DNA of 51,044 bases from Actinomycetota bacterium (GTDB taxonomy: Bacteria > Actinomycetota > Thermoleophilia > Gaiellales > Gaiellaceae): contig VAWR01000005.1 of assembly GCA_005885245.1 (NCBI GenBank), forward strand, positions 1-51,044, given 5' to 3'. The notes beneath the pieces were generated by a model. It searched no databases, was not told where the DNA came from, and saw nothing but the letters and a program-made list of their open reading frames with translations. Positions 1 to 7,640 of this stretch are shown piece after piece. The stretch's first letter is position 1. Every line of letters begins with the position of its first letter. The position numbers and the translations under genes are program-made.

Positions 1-729
1 GATCACGTACAGCGAGAAGACGAGTACCGTTACGCAGCCCGCGAGCACCGGGGCAAGCGTCCGACGAAGCGGCGGACTGGCCACGATCCAGCGAGCGACG
101 AACATCACCACAAGCACGACCCCGACGCCGAGCCAGACCACTCTCTGCGCCGTGTCTATCGCAGCCGCCGTCGAAGCGCTGGGCCACGCGAGAAATGCGT
201 TTCGCGGCTCTTGCCCTTCGAGGAAGAGCAGCCACAGGATCTGCATCGGGACGGCCGCGATGAAAACGGCCCCGGCGAGCAGGCGGTCGACGGACCGGCT
301 AAGCCGACCGTCCGAATACGAGAGCAGCACGAGCACGAAGCCGAACGTCCACGCCAAGCGCCAGACCTCGCCTACCGTGTAAACGAGAGGTGACGACGTC
401 GTCGGCGGTTGCATCAGGTGGCCGGCCGTCCACCAGAGCCCGAGGAACAGCAAAAGAGCACCGACCCGGTTCTCGGGTCGGCGGTCCCAAGCAACGAAGC
501 CGCTCGCCACGAACGACCACGCAACGAGGACGGTCAGAACCGCGATCCCGTCGAGAGCCGCCAGGCCGCCGCCTCTCACAACGGGGAGGACGATCAGCGG
601 CGCCGTCACGATTCCGATCAGACAAAGTGCCACCCGCAACCAGTGGCTCGAGAGGCCCACGCCGAGCAGTCGAGACAGGACGTGCCCACGAGAGTCGTCT
701 CTCAGCCGAGGAACCTCGAAAGCCTCCAA
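1..729 (-). CDS. Sensor histidine kinase-like membrane protein, N-terminal part (runs off left edge)
   Basis: This partial gene has its 3' end beyond base 1. The open frame uses a TTG start at 729, preceded by a good AAAGGAG ribosome site five bases upstream; no ATG fits. The 243 visible residues form about six or seven hydrophobic segments. They include RPENRVGALLLFLG in the middle and WIVASPPLRRTLAPVL near the edge, both of which are typical of the membrane sensor part of actinobacterial NarL-type two-component kinases. The kinase domains would lie outside the window, so the function is inferred from the membrane module only. A multi-pass protein of another family with this sensor module is the alternative. 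Ordinary ATG-only searches miss this gene. Confidence 0.7.
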   Translation of the reverse strand, partial: MEAFEVPRLRDDSRGHVLSRLLGVGLSSHWLRVALCLIGIVTAPLIVLPVVRGGGLAALDGIAVLTVLVAWSFVASGFVAWDRRPENRVGALLLFLGLWWTAGHLMQPPTTSSPLVYTVGEVWRLAWTFGFVLVLLSYSDGRLSRSVDRLLAGAVFIAAVPMQILWLLFLEGQEPRNAFLAWPSASTAAAIDTAQRVVWLGVGVVLVVMFVARWIVASPPLRRTLAPVLAGCVTVLVFSLYVI

Positions 730-917
730 GGGCTCTCCTTTCCGGAAGGTTGCGTCTGCGGTCGAGGATACGCCCCCGCCCGCCCGAGTTCCAACGCCCG
801 AACGACGACGACGATTCGTGATCGGCGCGGATTGCCAGCACGCGGCGGGGACCATTGCTACCCCTATGCAAGAGCTGGAGCGACGGGTCAGAGACGACCG
901 CGAGAGGTCGTCGAGGT

Positions 918-1181
918 CTAGCCGCTCGACGCGAATGGCGGGCCGTCCGGTCCGAGATCATCTCTCTGAATCTGATCGGCAAGCTCGCGTGCCCACGCTG
1001 CGTAATCGATTCGCATCGAGTGGCCGGCAAAGTCGATCTCTTTGCGGATCGCCTCGATCAACGCGACATCTAGTAGTTCATGTTGCACGCCCGCGCCCTC
1101 ACCGCAGACGACGCTCCAGCCATCCTGTTGGCGAATCACGACGAGCCGCAGGCCGTCAGGCGTGAAGGTGGTCCACTGCAC
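918..1181 (-). CDS. Small hypothetical protein (87 aa)
   Basis: The ORF starts with GTG at 1181, and a GGGAG ribosome site lies about eight bases upstream. The product has balanced composition and looks like a compact soluble alpha/beta protein. Its N-terminal half, with MQWTTFTPDG and VVIRQQDGWSVV, resembles a short beta-meander, and the C-terminal half looks helical (LLDVALIEAIRKEIDF). No signal peptide or membrane segment is seen and I do not recognise a family. It lies 188 bases upstream of the TTG start of the sensor-kinase-like gene on the same strand, so co-transcription is possible but unproven. Confidence 0.55.
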   Translation of the reverse strand: MQWTTFTPDGLRLVVIRQQDGWSVVCGEGAGVQHELLDVALIEAIRKEIDFAGHSMRIDYAAWARELADQIQRDDLGPDGPPFASSG

Positions 1182-1508
1182 ACACTTTCTCCCAGCGGTT
1201 TTGATGATTGACCAGTCAGTCAGGATTCAAACCACTGGGAGGGCAGCCGTACACTGCCCAGGGCTCCCTCGATCACGCTCCCTGGCTCTCGCGAGGGGCG
1301 GCGAGTTGCGGGCGTTCGCCGCAGGACTCGCCCCTTGGGCGTTCTCCCACAACACAAGAACCTTGGCATCACCGCGTCTTGAGTTCATGCGGAGTCCGGG
1401 CCTGCTCGTGCTCGAAGACAACGGCTCCCTGTGCGGGGAGAGACGGCCGACTCGGGCTCCTTGTCTAGTTTTCCGAGACGGTTCGCCCGTCCACCTCGAT
1501 CGGCACGA
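1182..1508. other. Stretch without a supported gene
   Basis: Several frames are open here, but none shows a convincing start site, ribosome site or protein-like composition. A GGATTCAAACC string at 1223-1233 resembles the complement of a tRNA T-loop but has no matching arms. The stretch may be decayed DNA linked to the integrase remnant further right. Confidence 0.4.
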
Positions 1509-1643
1509 TTAGTGTCTCGCGACGTAGGCGAGGAGGAGCAGCGCGAGCGGTAGAGCTAATAAGGCCAGTCGCGCAATCCGATAGCGCAGGCGTCGGCTCC
1601 GTCGCACTCGAACTCGGTAGTGCCTCAGGGTGGATGCGGGCAT
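1509..1643 (-). CDS. Possible small Arg-rich membrane protein (44 aa)
   Basis: This short ORF starts with ATG at 1643, after GAAGGAC directly upstream. It has a very basic N-terminal half (HYRVRVRRSRRLRYRIAR) followed by one strongly hydrophobic segment (LALLALPLALLLLAYV), which would give a single-pass protein with a basic cytoplasmic tail. The pattern is protein-like, but it lies in a gene-poor stretch and the ORF is short enough to be fortuitous. Longer upstream starts in the same frame, up to 1742, look non-coding in composition. No family is recognised. Confidence 0.3.
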   Translation of the reverse strand: MPASTLRHYRVRVRRSRRLRYRIARLALLALPLALLLLAYVARH

Positions 1644-1975
1644 GTCCTTCGCACAAGGTAGCTGGGATAAAACGCAGTGGTGGTGCGGGCGGCGAGAACA
1701 GCTTTGAGAGCCGCTGGCGAACGTCCATCCAGCACGCCCCATCCGCCGAAAAGGCTGGTCGATCCGAGCCGTTCGATGGTGGTTCGCGTGGTTATCTCGC
1801 AGATGCTTTGATTGCCGTCGGTGGTGTTACGGCGCCACCGGCGGCACCAGAAAACCCCGAAAGGGTCATAGGATTCTGCAGCTCGTGGTGGAAGGCTCTG
1901 GTGGGCCCAGGGACTTCGGTGGTGCCCAGCCCCCCTCCCCATGGGCGGGCAGCTGAATCGCGGCGCAGGCCGTAA
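1644..1975. other. Stretch without a supported gene
   Basis: No supported ORF is seen. The stretch has several short inverted GGTGG/CCACC-type motifs and a composition unlike the flanking genes. It ends at an in-frame TAA (1973-1975) just before the integrase remnant. It is best read as decayed DNA left by an integrated element. Confidence 0.4.
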
Positions 1976-2143
1976 GCGCCGCGCCCTGGGCCACAGCAAC
2001 CGACAACGCGCCACGCGGTTTGCCGTGCGGCAAGACTCGGTGACCGGCGGGAGACGATCCTCGCCACCTACGCGCACCTGCTCCCGAGCTCCGACGAGCG
2101 AGCCGCGGCAGGCATGGCGAAGCTCCTGACGGCCGCTCGTTAG
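1976..2143 (+). pseudogene. C-terminal remnant of a tyrosine recombinase/integrase
   Basis: The frame ending at TAG 2141-2143 reads LGDRRETILATYAHLLPSSD followed by an Ala-rich tail. This is the canonical end of phage-type tyrosine integrases: a (G)H/D..ET/T..YAHLLP block that contains the nucleophilic Tyr. Only about 35 residues are recognisable. The frame is blocked upstream by TAA at 1973, and the Arg-His-Arg catalytic residues are absent, so this is a fragment. It probably marks a former integration event. No attachment repeat could be identified. The match rests on recognising the Tyr block, not on a database search. Confidence 0.55.
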
Positions 2144-2207
2144 CACGTCGTTGGCAAATGCGCCGCGAACCCGCATGGCTGCGCGGGCGTTGCTATATCT
2201 CGCGGTT

Positions 2208-2867
2208 ATGCCTGAGCGCCAGATCGTCGCGATGGGCGGCTACCCGGACGACGCACTGCTCGACTACGTCCTCGGTCTCGCGCCCGGCCGGCGCCTGCTC
2301 TGCGTCCCAACGGCCGCCCGCGAGGACCCCGCGTCGACGCTGACCTTGTACGAGCGCTTCTGGCACCGCGCCGAGATGACGCACGTGCACTTCTTTCCCT
2401 GGCCACCGCAGGACCTACTGCGACTTGCGCTCGATAACGACGTGATCCTCGTCGGCGGCGGCAACACGGCCAACGCACTGGCGGTCTGGCGCACGCATGG
2501 CTTCGACCTGATCCTGCGAGAGGCCTGGGAGCAGGGCATCCTCCTGACCGGCTGGAGCGCCGGGATGATCTGCTGGTTCGAGCAGGCCGTCACCGACTCG
2601 TTCGGCCCGGATCTCGCCACGCTCGACTGCCTCGGTTTCCTCGAGGGCAGCGCGTGCCCGCACTACGACGGCGAAGCGCAACGACGGCCCGTCTACACTC
2701 GGCTCGTCCGAGAGGGGCTGGCGCCGGGCATCGCAGCGGACGACGACGTCGCGCTGCACTACCTCGGACCGGAGCTACGCGAGGTCGTGACCTCGCGAGA
2801 GGGTGCAACCGCCTATCGGGTCGAGCCTGCAGGAGAGACGCCCCTCGAGGCCCGACTGCTGATCTGA
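2208..2867 (+). CDS. Peptidase S51 family (dipeptidase E/cyanophycinase-like)
   Basis: The product has 219 residues from ATG 2208 (MPERQIVAMGGYPDD). An upstream start at 2151 would add an atypical leader. The nucleophile elbow GWSAGM at residues 115-120, with Ser117, is the S51 signature. The N-terminal IVAMGG and VILVGGGNT strands fit the flavodoxin-like fold of dipeptidase E. The length matches the family (about 220-240). The expected activity is cytoplasmic hydrolysis of small peptides, possibly N-terminal Asp dipeptides; substrate specificity cannot be read from the sequence. It stands alone on the plus strand, next to the integrase remnant. Confidence 0.85.
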   Translation: MPERQIVAMGGYPDDALLDYVLGLAPGRRLLCVPTAAREDPASTLTLYERFWHRAEMTHVHFFPWPPQDLLRLALDNDVILVGGGNTANALAVWRTHGFDLILREAWEQGILLTGWSAGMICWFEQAVTDSFGPDLATLDCLGFLEGSACPHYDGEAQRRPVYTRLVREGLAPGIAADDDVALHYLGPELREVVTSREGATAYRVEPAGETPLEARLLI

Positions 2868-2869
2868 CG

Positions 2870-3037
2870 TCAGTCGGCGCCGCGCCGGCGGCGGGCACGA
2901 AACTCCGCGAGCCAGGCGAGCCAGCGGAGGCCCAACCAGATCGGCGTGAGGAGGACGTAGAAGAGAACGACCGCAACGGCGAGGAAGCCCCACCAGATGG
3001 CCCAGCGCCACCAGGGCACGGGTGGTTTCGGCTTCAC
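2870..3037 (-). CDS. Small membrane protein downstream of ppsR (55 aa)
   Basis: The ORF starts with GTG at 3037, overlapping the TGA of the ppsR-like gene by four bases (GTGA). This is a strong sign of translational coupling. The product has a Pro-rich start (VKPKPPVPWW), a Trp-rich hydrophobic stretch (WAIWWGFLAVAVVLFYVLL) and a second one (IWLGLRWLAWLAEF), then a basic tail (RARRRRG). It should be a one- or two-pass inner-membrane protein. I recognise no family. The coupling and clear membrane design make it more than a chance ORF. Confidence 0.6.
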   Translation of the reverse strand: MKPKPPVPWWRWAIWWGFLAVAVVLFYVLLTPIWLGLRWLAWLAEFRARRRRGAD

Positions 3038-3864
3038 CTCAGGCTCTCGGCCTGGACTTGCGCCTTCCGGCCTTCGACGGTACGCAGGATGCGCTGCGCC
3101 GTCTCCTCGATCGAGAGCTCGGAGATGTCGATGACGGGACAGCCGAGCCGCCGCTGCACGGCCGTCGCCTCTTCGAGCTCGTCGTAGATCTCGGTCAGCT
3201 CCGCGTAACGGCGGTTGTTCGCTCCCAGGTTTCGCACTCGAGCCCGCCTGATCTCGGCGAGCCGGTCGGCATGGATCGTCAGCCCGACGATCTTCGCCGG
3301 ATCCAGCTCGTACAGCTCCTTCGGAGGCTCGATCCCCTTCACGATCGGCACATTCGCGACCTTGTGGCCGAGATAGCCGAGGTAGATCGAGAGTGGCGTC
3401 TTCGAGGTGCGCGAGACGCCGACGAGCACGATGTCCGCCTCGTCGAGCCCGGCCCCCACTCCGTCGTCGTACTTCACGGCGAACTCCATCGCCTCGATTC
3501 GCCTGAAGTAGGCGGGGTTCAGAGGAGCGCGCGAGCCCGGCGTCATGCGCGCCGCGTGGCCGGAGACACGCGCGACCGCGTCGATCGGGTGGCCCAGCAG
3601 GTCGCAGTAGTGCACGCGCGCGCGACGGCAGAGGCGGCGCATGGCATCCCGCAGCTCCGGGTCGACGAGTGTGTAGATGACGACGGCGGCATGGCCGCGG
3701 GCGCTGCGCACGGCTCGGTCGAGGTCGTCGACCGTCTCCGCCCGGCTGTGGCGCACCTCCTCGAACTCCTGTTCCGGAAACTGTGCCTCGAGCGCCAGAA
3801 CGAGGCGCGCCGCGGTTTCCCCGGTGGAGTCGGAGACGATGTGGAGCTCCACTGGTTGCGCCAT
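3034..3864 (-). CDS. ppsR: Pyruvate,phosphate dikinase / PEP synthase regulatory protein (DUF299)
   Basis: This bifunctional serine/threonine kinase and pyrophosphorylase switches PEP synthase or pyruvate,phosphate dikinase on and off by phosphorylating and dephosphorylating a threonine. The product (276 aa) begins VELHIVSDSTGETA, the family's N-terminal hallmark. It carries the P-loop-like GVSRTSKTPLS at about residue 150 and the conserved IVKGIEPPKEL and NRRYAELTEIYDELE blocks. I chose the start at MAQPVELHIVSD because the 17 residues encoded upstream are not family-like. The target dikinase is not in this window. A small membrane gene follows with a GTGA overlap. Confidence 0.9.
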   Translation of the reverse strand: MAQPVELHIVSDSTGETAARLVLALEAQFPEQEFEEVRHSRAETVDDLDRAVRSARGHAAVVIYTLVDPELRDAMRRLCRRARVHYCDLLGHPIDAVARVSGHAARMTPGSRAPLNPAYFRRIEAMEFAVKYDDGVGAGLDEADIVLVGVSRTSKTPLSIYLGYLGHKVANVPIVKGIEPPKELYELDPAKIVGLTIHADRLAEIRRARVRNLGANNRRYAELTEIYDELEEATAVQRRLGCPVIDISELSIEETAQRILRTVEGRKAQVQAESLR

Positions 3865-3970
3865 CGGCCAGAGGCTAGTGGCTGGGGCGCCCCATGTCTC
3901 CAGGCTCCTCTTCAAAAAGGCTTAACGCACTTCTGAGCCTATTCTTAGGAGAAACGGGAACCGTGGTGAC

Positions 3971-4354
3971 ATGCGTCTCCGCCACGTGTTGATCGTCCTT
4001 GCCTCGCTCGCCGCGCTGCTCGTCGTCTCCGAGCCGGCTTCGGCACAAACGAGCTGCGGCACGCGGCTGCTCAGGGACTGGAGCGACGGCCGGATCGACG
4101 GCGTGTATCCCGTTCGCTGTTACCGCCTCGCACTGGCGAACATGCCCGAAGACGTCCGGATCTACTCGACCGCGGAGAGCGACATCAAACGCGCCCTCCA
4201 GGCAAAGGTCAGGGCGATTCCCGCGAAGTCAACGGCCGTCAAGTTCGCCGCCCCGGCGTCCAGCAAGCAGGACCGCGGCGTATCGCTCTGGCTCGTCGTC
4301 GGGATCACGGCCGGCGTCCTTGCAGCGGGCTCGCTCGTCGCGCTCGTTCGCTAG
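3971..4354 (+). CDS. Secreted, C-terminally anchored hypothetical protein (127 aa)
   Basis: The product has a clear signal peptide (RLRHVLIVLASLAALLVV, cleavage likely after SEPASAQ). A short extracytoplasmic domain with two Cys (SCGTRLL, VRCYRLAL) follows, then a single C-terminal membrane segment (LWLVVGITAGVLAAGSLVAL). The two cysteines could form a disulfide. The segment between them contains DWSDGRIDGVYP, suggesting a small folded domain. No family is recognised. The gene is divergent from ppsR and sits 28 bases before glyS on the same strand, so it may share its transcript. Confidence 0.7.
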   Translation: MRLRHVLIVLASLAALLVVSEPASAQTSCGTRLLRDWSDGRIDGVYPVRCYRLALANMPEDVRIYSTAESDIKRALQAKVRAIPAKSTAVKFAAPASSKQDRGVSLWLVVGITAGVLAAGSLVALVR

Positions 4355-4382
4355 GCGTAGGCCTCGGATAACGTCCCCGCCC

Positions 4383-5741
4383 ATGGCCGAGGCCATCGTG
4401 ACGATGGACAAGATCGTCTCGCTCGCGAGGCGGCGCGGTTTCGTGTTCCCGTCCTCCGAGATCTACGGCGGCCTTGGCTCGACCTACGACTACGGCCACT
4501 ACGGCGTCCTCTTGAAGAACAACATTCGCTCGAGGTGGTTCGAGGCGATGGTGCAGGACCGCGACGACATCGTTGCGATCGACTCTGCAGTCATCCTCCA
4601 CCCTCGAGTCTGGGAGGCGTCGGGACACGTGGGCGGCTTCACCGATCCGCTGATCGATTGCAGGACGTGCAAACTCCGGTTCCGCGCCGACAAGCTCGAG
4701 GACGCGAACTGTGGCCGCAAGCCGAGCAAGCGCCCGGGCGAGACGCCCGAGTGCGACCTGACCGAGCCGCGGCAGTTCAACCTCATGTTCGAGACGACCG
4801 TCGGTGCATTGCAGGAGGAGGGCTCGCGCGCCTTCCTGCGACCCGAGACGGCACAGGGGATCTTCATCAACTTCAAGAACGTGCTCCAGCTCGCACGGCG
4901 TCGACCGCCGTTCGGCATCGCCCAGATCGGCAAGTCGTTCCGCAACGAAATCACGCCCGGCAACTTCCTCTTCCGAGTGCGCGAGTTCGAGCAGATGGAG
5001 ATGGAGTACTTCGTCCCGCCAGGCGAGGCCGAGCAGTGGTACCGCTACTGGATCGATGAGCGCCTCAACTGGTACCTCCGCTACGGGCTGCGCCGGAGCA
5101 GGCTGCGGGTGCGCGAGCACGGGCCGGAAGAGCGCTCCCACTACTCCCGGGGAACGAGCGACATCGAGTACGAGTATCCGATCGGCTGGTCCGAGCTGGA
5201 AGGCGTGGCGAATCGGGGCGATTTCGACCTGACCCAGCACGCGCAGCATTCGGCGACGAAGCTCGAGTATGTCGCCCCGGACGGCGAGCGCTACATCCCC
5301 CACGTGATCGAGCCGGCGGTCAGCATCGAGCGCATCGTGGTGGCGCTGCTCGTCGATGCGTACGACGAGGAGGTCGTCGGCGAGCGCGAGCGTACCGTGC
5401 TGCGCCTGCATCCCGAGATGGCCCCGGTCACCGCGGCCGTCCTCCCGCTGGTCGGCAAGAGCGACGAGATGGTGTCGAAGGCACGCGGCCTCTACGAGGA
5501 CCTGCGGCGGCGCCACAGCGTCGAATACGACGACAACGGCGCGATCGGCCGGCGCTATCGCCGCCAGGACGAGATCGGCACGCCGTGGGCCTTCACCGTC
5601 GACGAGCAGACCCTCGTTGATGACACGGTGACCGTGCGCGATCGGGATTCGCTCGAGCAGGAGCGGTTGCCGATCGGGGCAGTCCGCGACTGGCTCGACG
5701 ACGCACGCGAACGGGAGTGGACGAAGAACGGAGACGGCTAG
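4383..5741 (+). CDS. glyS: Glycyl-tRNA synthetase, single-chain dimeric type
   Basis: The enzyme charges tRNA-Gly with glycine in the cytoplasm. The 452-residue product matches the alpha2-type class II enzyme, not the alpha2beta2 type. Visible features are GFVFPSSEIYGG at the N-terminus, the motif 2 region FRNEITPGNFLFRVREFEQ, the glycine-pocket sequence AQGIFINFKN, and IEPAVSIERI (motif 3) near residue 300. The C-terminal anticodon-binding domain starts at about residue 350 (MAPVTAAVLPLV). Start ATG 4383 was chosen because the family begins at this point; the frame stays open upstream but translates to unrelated residues. Its stop lies two bases from the stop of the convergent recO. Confidence 0.95.
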   Translation: MAEAIVTMDKIVSLARRRGFVFPSSEIYGGLGSTYDYGHYGVLLKNNIRSRWFEAMVQDRDDIVAIDSAVILHPRVWEASGHVGGFTDPLIDCRTCKLRFRADKLEDANCGRKPSKRPGETPECDLTEPRQFNLMFETTVGALQEEGSRAFLRPETAQGIFINFKNVLQLARRRPPFGIAQIGKSFRNEITPGNFLFRVREFEQMEMEYFVPPGEAEQWYRYWIDERLNWYLRYGLRRSRLRVREHGPEERSHYSRGTSDIEYEYPIGWSELEGVANRGDFDLTQHAQHSATKLEYVAPDGERYIPHVIEPAVSIERIVVALLVDAYDEEVVGERERTVLRLHPEMAPVTAAVLPLVGKSDEMVSKARGLYEDLRRRHSVEYDDNGAIGRRYRRQDEIGTPWAFTVDEQTLVDDTVTVRDRDSLEQERLPIGAVRDWLDDAREREWTKNGDG

Positions 5742-5743
5742 GT

Positions 5744-6490
5744 TTAAGCGCTGCGCAACGAGCGCAGCCGGAAGTTCCCGAAGTACTCGTAGGCGGAGGT
5801 GATCACCGCGAGCGCATCACGGGCCGACCGTTCGGCGAGGCCGACCTCGTAGGCCTCCGCCAGCGGGCGGGCGAGCAATCCCTCGATGCCCGCGATCCCG
5901 GCCGGCGAGAGGGCGAGCGCGCCGTCCGCGCAGGCGCGGCATACCGCGCCACCCGCCTTCGGGGAGTAGCCGACGAGCGCCTCGGCCTCCGCGCCGCATT
6001 CTGCGCAGCTCGTCAGATGCGGCAGGTAACCGGACAGCCAGAGGAGCTTGAGCTGGAACGACAGAGCGAGCGGGTCGAGGGCCGGGCGCGCCGCGACCGG
6101 GGCGAGATCGTCGAGGAGATCGAGAAACCGTGTCAGCGCCTGGAACGCGCGCGGGTTCGCCTCCTGCTCGGTGAAGAGGCGGAGCATCGTTTCCGCGCCG
6201 AGCAGCCCGACCCCGAGCCGGTACTGCTCCTCGCGCGTCTCGCGATGCGAGCGAATCAGCTCGACTCCCGTGACGGTCTGCAGCTCGCCCGAGCCCTGGT
6301 GCAGCATCAGCTCGGCGTGCGACAGCGGCTCGAGCCGCGCGCCGAAGCGGGACTTCGTCTTCCGGATCCCCTTGGCCACGGCGCCGATGCGTCCACGCTC
6401 GAGCGTGTAGAGGTGCAACACCCGGTCCGCCTCGCCGAATCGGAAGGAGCGCAGCACGACCGCTTCGGTCTTGTACGCGCGCCCGGCCAT
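5744..6490 (-). CDS. recO: DNA repair protein RecO
   Basis: RecO works with RecF and RecR in recombinational gap repair, helping RecA load onto SSB-coated DNA. The 248-residue product has the N-terminal OB-fold (RAYKTEAVVLRSFRFGEADR), a helical middle, and a C4 zinc-type cluster (CAECG ... CRAC) at about residues 150-175, typical of the family. The gene is convergent with glyS with almost no gap and divergent from the glutaredoxin gene. Confidence 0.92.
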   Translation of the reverse strand: MAGRAYKTEAVVLRSFRFGEADRVLHLYTLERGRIGAVAKGIRKTKSRFGARLEPLSHAELMLHQGSGELQTVTGVELIRSHRETREEQYRLGVGLLGAETMLRLFTEQEANPRAFQALTRFLDLLDDLAPVAARPALDPLALSFQLKLLWLSGYLPHLTSCAECGAEAEALVGYSPKAGGAVCRACADGALALSPAGIAGIEGLLARPLAEAYEVGLAERSARDALAVITSAYEYFGNFRLRSLRSA

Positions 6491-6557
6491 GGCTCTGCCA
6501 GTCTAGTCCTGAGGGTGGAAGGAACCTTTTCCGCGGATTCCCGCGTTTAGGACCCAG

Positions 6558-6809
6558 ATGGCGCGGATCCAGGTCTACACCACTCGGTGGTGCGGCTACT
6601 GCGTCCGTGCCAAGGCCCTCCTCGAGGCGAGGGGCCACGAGTACGAGGAGTTGGCCCTCGACGACGATCCCGCGTTCCGGCAGAAGCTCTTCGAGCTGAC
6701 CGGCGGCTGGACCGTGCCGCAGATCCTGATCGACGGCTCGCCGATCGGCGGCTACGCCGAGCTCTGGCGGCTCGACCGCGACGGGCGGCTGGAGGAGCTG
6801 GCGGCGTAG
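6558..6809 (+). CDS. Glutaredoxin (GrxC/mycoredoxin-like)
   Basis: This small thiol-disulfide oxidoreductase has 83 residues. The dithiol active site WCGYC lies at residues 11-15, cis-Pro is in WTVPQILID, and the GG motif is in GGYAEL; all are standard for glutaredoxins. Actinobacteria that use mycothiol carry related mycoredoxins, so the partner thiol is uncertain. The last 58 bases overlap tail-to-tail with the 3' end of mutM on the other strand. There is no clear ribosome site before the ATG. Confidence 0.85.
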   Translation: MARIQVYTTRWCGYCVRAKALLEARGHEYEELALDDDPAFRQKLFELTGGWTVPQILIDGSPIGGYAELWRLDRDGRLEELAA

Positions 6810-7639
6810 CCCGCGAGCCGCTGACACGCCGGGCAGTACCACGTACCGCGCCCGCCGGCCCGAATCTTGTCGATGGGGGTGCCGCAACGATGACAGGGCT
6901 CTCCGGCTCGGCCGTACACGTGGAAGCGGTCCTGCATGCTCCCGGGGCTGCCGTCGGGCGTCGAGTAGTCGCGGAGGCTCGCCCCCTGGCGTGTGACTCC
7001 GGCCCTGAGCGCAGCCTTGACGCCCCGGGTCAATCTCGCGAGCTCGTCCGCGTCGAGCGACTCGGCGGGACGCAGTGGATGGATTGCCGCGCGCCAGAGA
7101 GCCTCGTCGACATAGATGTTGCCGAGCCCTGCGACCGTCCGCTGGTCGAGCAGCGCCGCCTTCACGGGAGCGCGACGGCCTTGCAGCCGCTGCGCCAGCC
7201 GGCGGGCCGTGAAGCCGCGCTCCAGAGGCTCGACCCCCAGCTTCTGCGCGAGGTACGGCTCGAGCTCGCCCGGCTCGAGCAAGAGCCACGTGCCGAAGCG
7301 TCGGACATCGCGGTAGGCGACATCCGACCCGTCGTCTAGATTGACAACAGCCCGTCGATGACGATCGTCGTGCAGAGCGCCGCCTGGCGCATGGCGCAGG
7401 CTTCCCGTCATCCGGAGGTGAATCAGGAGAGCACGACCCGACTCGAACCGGACAATCAGATACTTGCCGCGGCGCTGCAGGGCGCTCACGCGTTCGCCCT
7501 CGAGCTCCGCAGCCACGGCCCGAGGCTCGAACGGCCTCACAAGGCGTGGGTCCTCGATCTCGACACGGTCGAACCTCCGCCCGATCAGCTGCGGTTCGAG
7601 CTTGAGCCGAATCGTCTCGACCTCGGGCAGCTCGGGCAT
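6752..7639 (-). CDS. mutM: Formamidopyrimidine-DNA glycosylase
   Basis: The enzyme removes oxidised purines such as 8-oxoguanine and nicks the abasic site. The start at 7639 gives the obligatory N-terminus MPELPEVE, where Pro2 is the catalytic amine and Glu3 assists. A longer frame upstream is not MutM-like. RRGKYLIV carries the beta-strand lysine. The C-terminal zinc finger is C-x2-C-x16-C-x2-C (CHRC ... CPAC). Normally the protein ends here, but this one continues for about 20 Ser/Arg-rich residues encoded antisense to the glutaredoxin gene. It follows deoA with a one-base gap and is probably co-transcribed with it. Confidence 0.93.
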   Translation of the reverse strand: MPELPEVETIRLKLEPQLIGRRFDRVEIEDPRLVRPFEPRAVAAELEGERVSALQRRGKYLIVRFESGRALLIHLRMTGSLRHAPGGALHDDRHRRAVVNLDDGSDVAYRDVRRFGTWLLLEPGELEPYLAQKLGVEPLERGFTARRLAQRLQGRRAPVKAALLDQRTVAGLGNIYVDEALWRAAIHPLRPAESLDADELARLTRGVKAALRAGVTRQGASLRDYSTPDGSPGSMQDRFHVYGRAGEPCHRCGTPIDKIRAGGRGTWYCPACQRLAGYAASSSSRPSRSSRQSSA

Positions 7640-7640
7640 C

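Noticed and set aside
299-1030. Long minus-strand ORF of 243 codons
   Set aside because: It is Arg/Pro-rich shadow sequence in another frame of the membrane gene at 1-729 and of the small gene at 918-1181.
1223-1233. GGATTCAAACC resembling a complementary tRNA T-loop
   Set aside because: No acceptor, D- or anticodon arm can be formed around it, so it is not a tRNA. An attachment-site role is not supported either.
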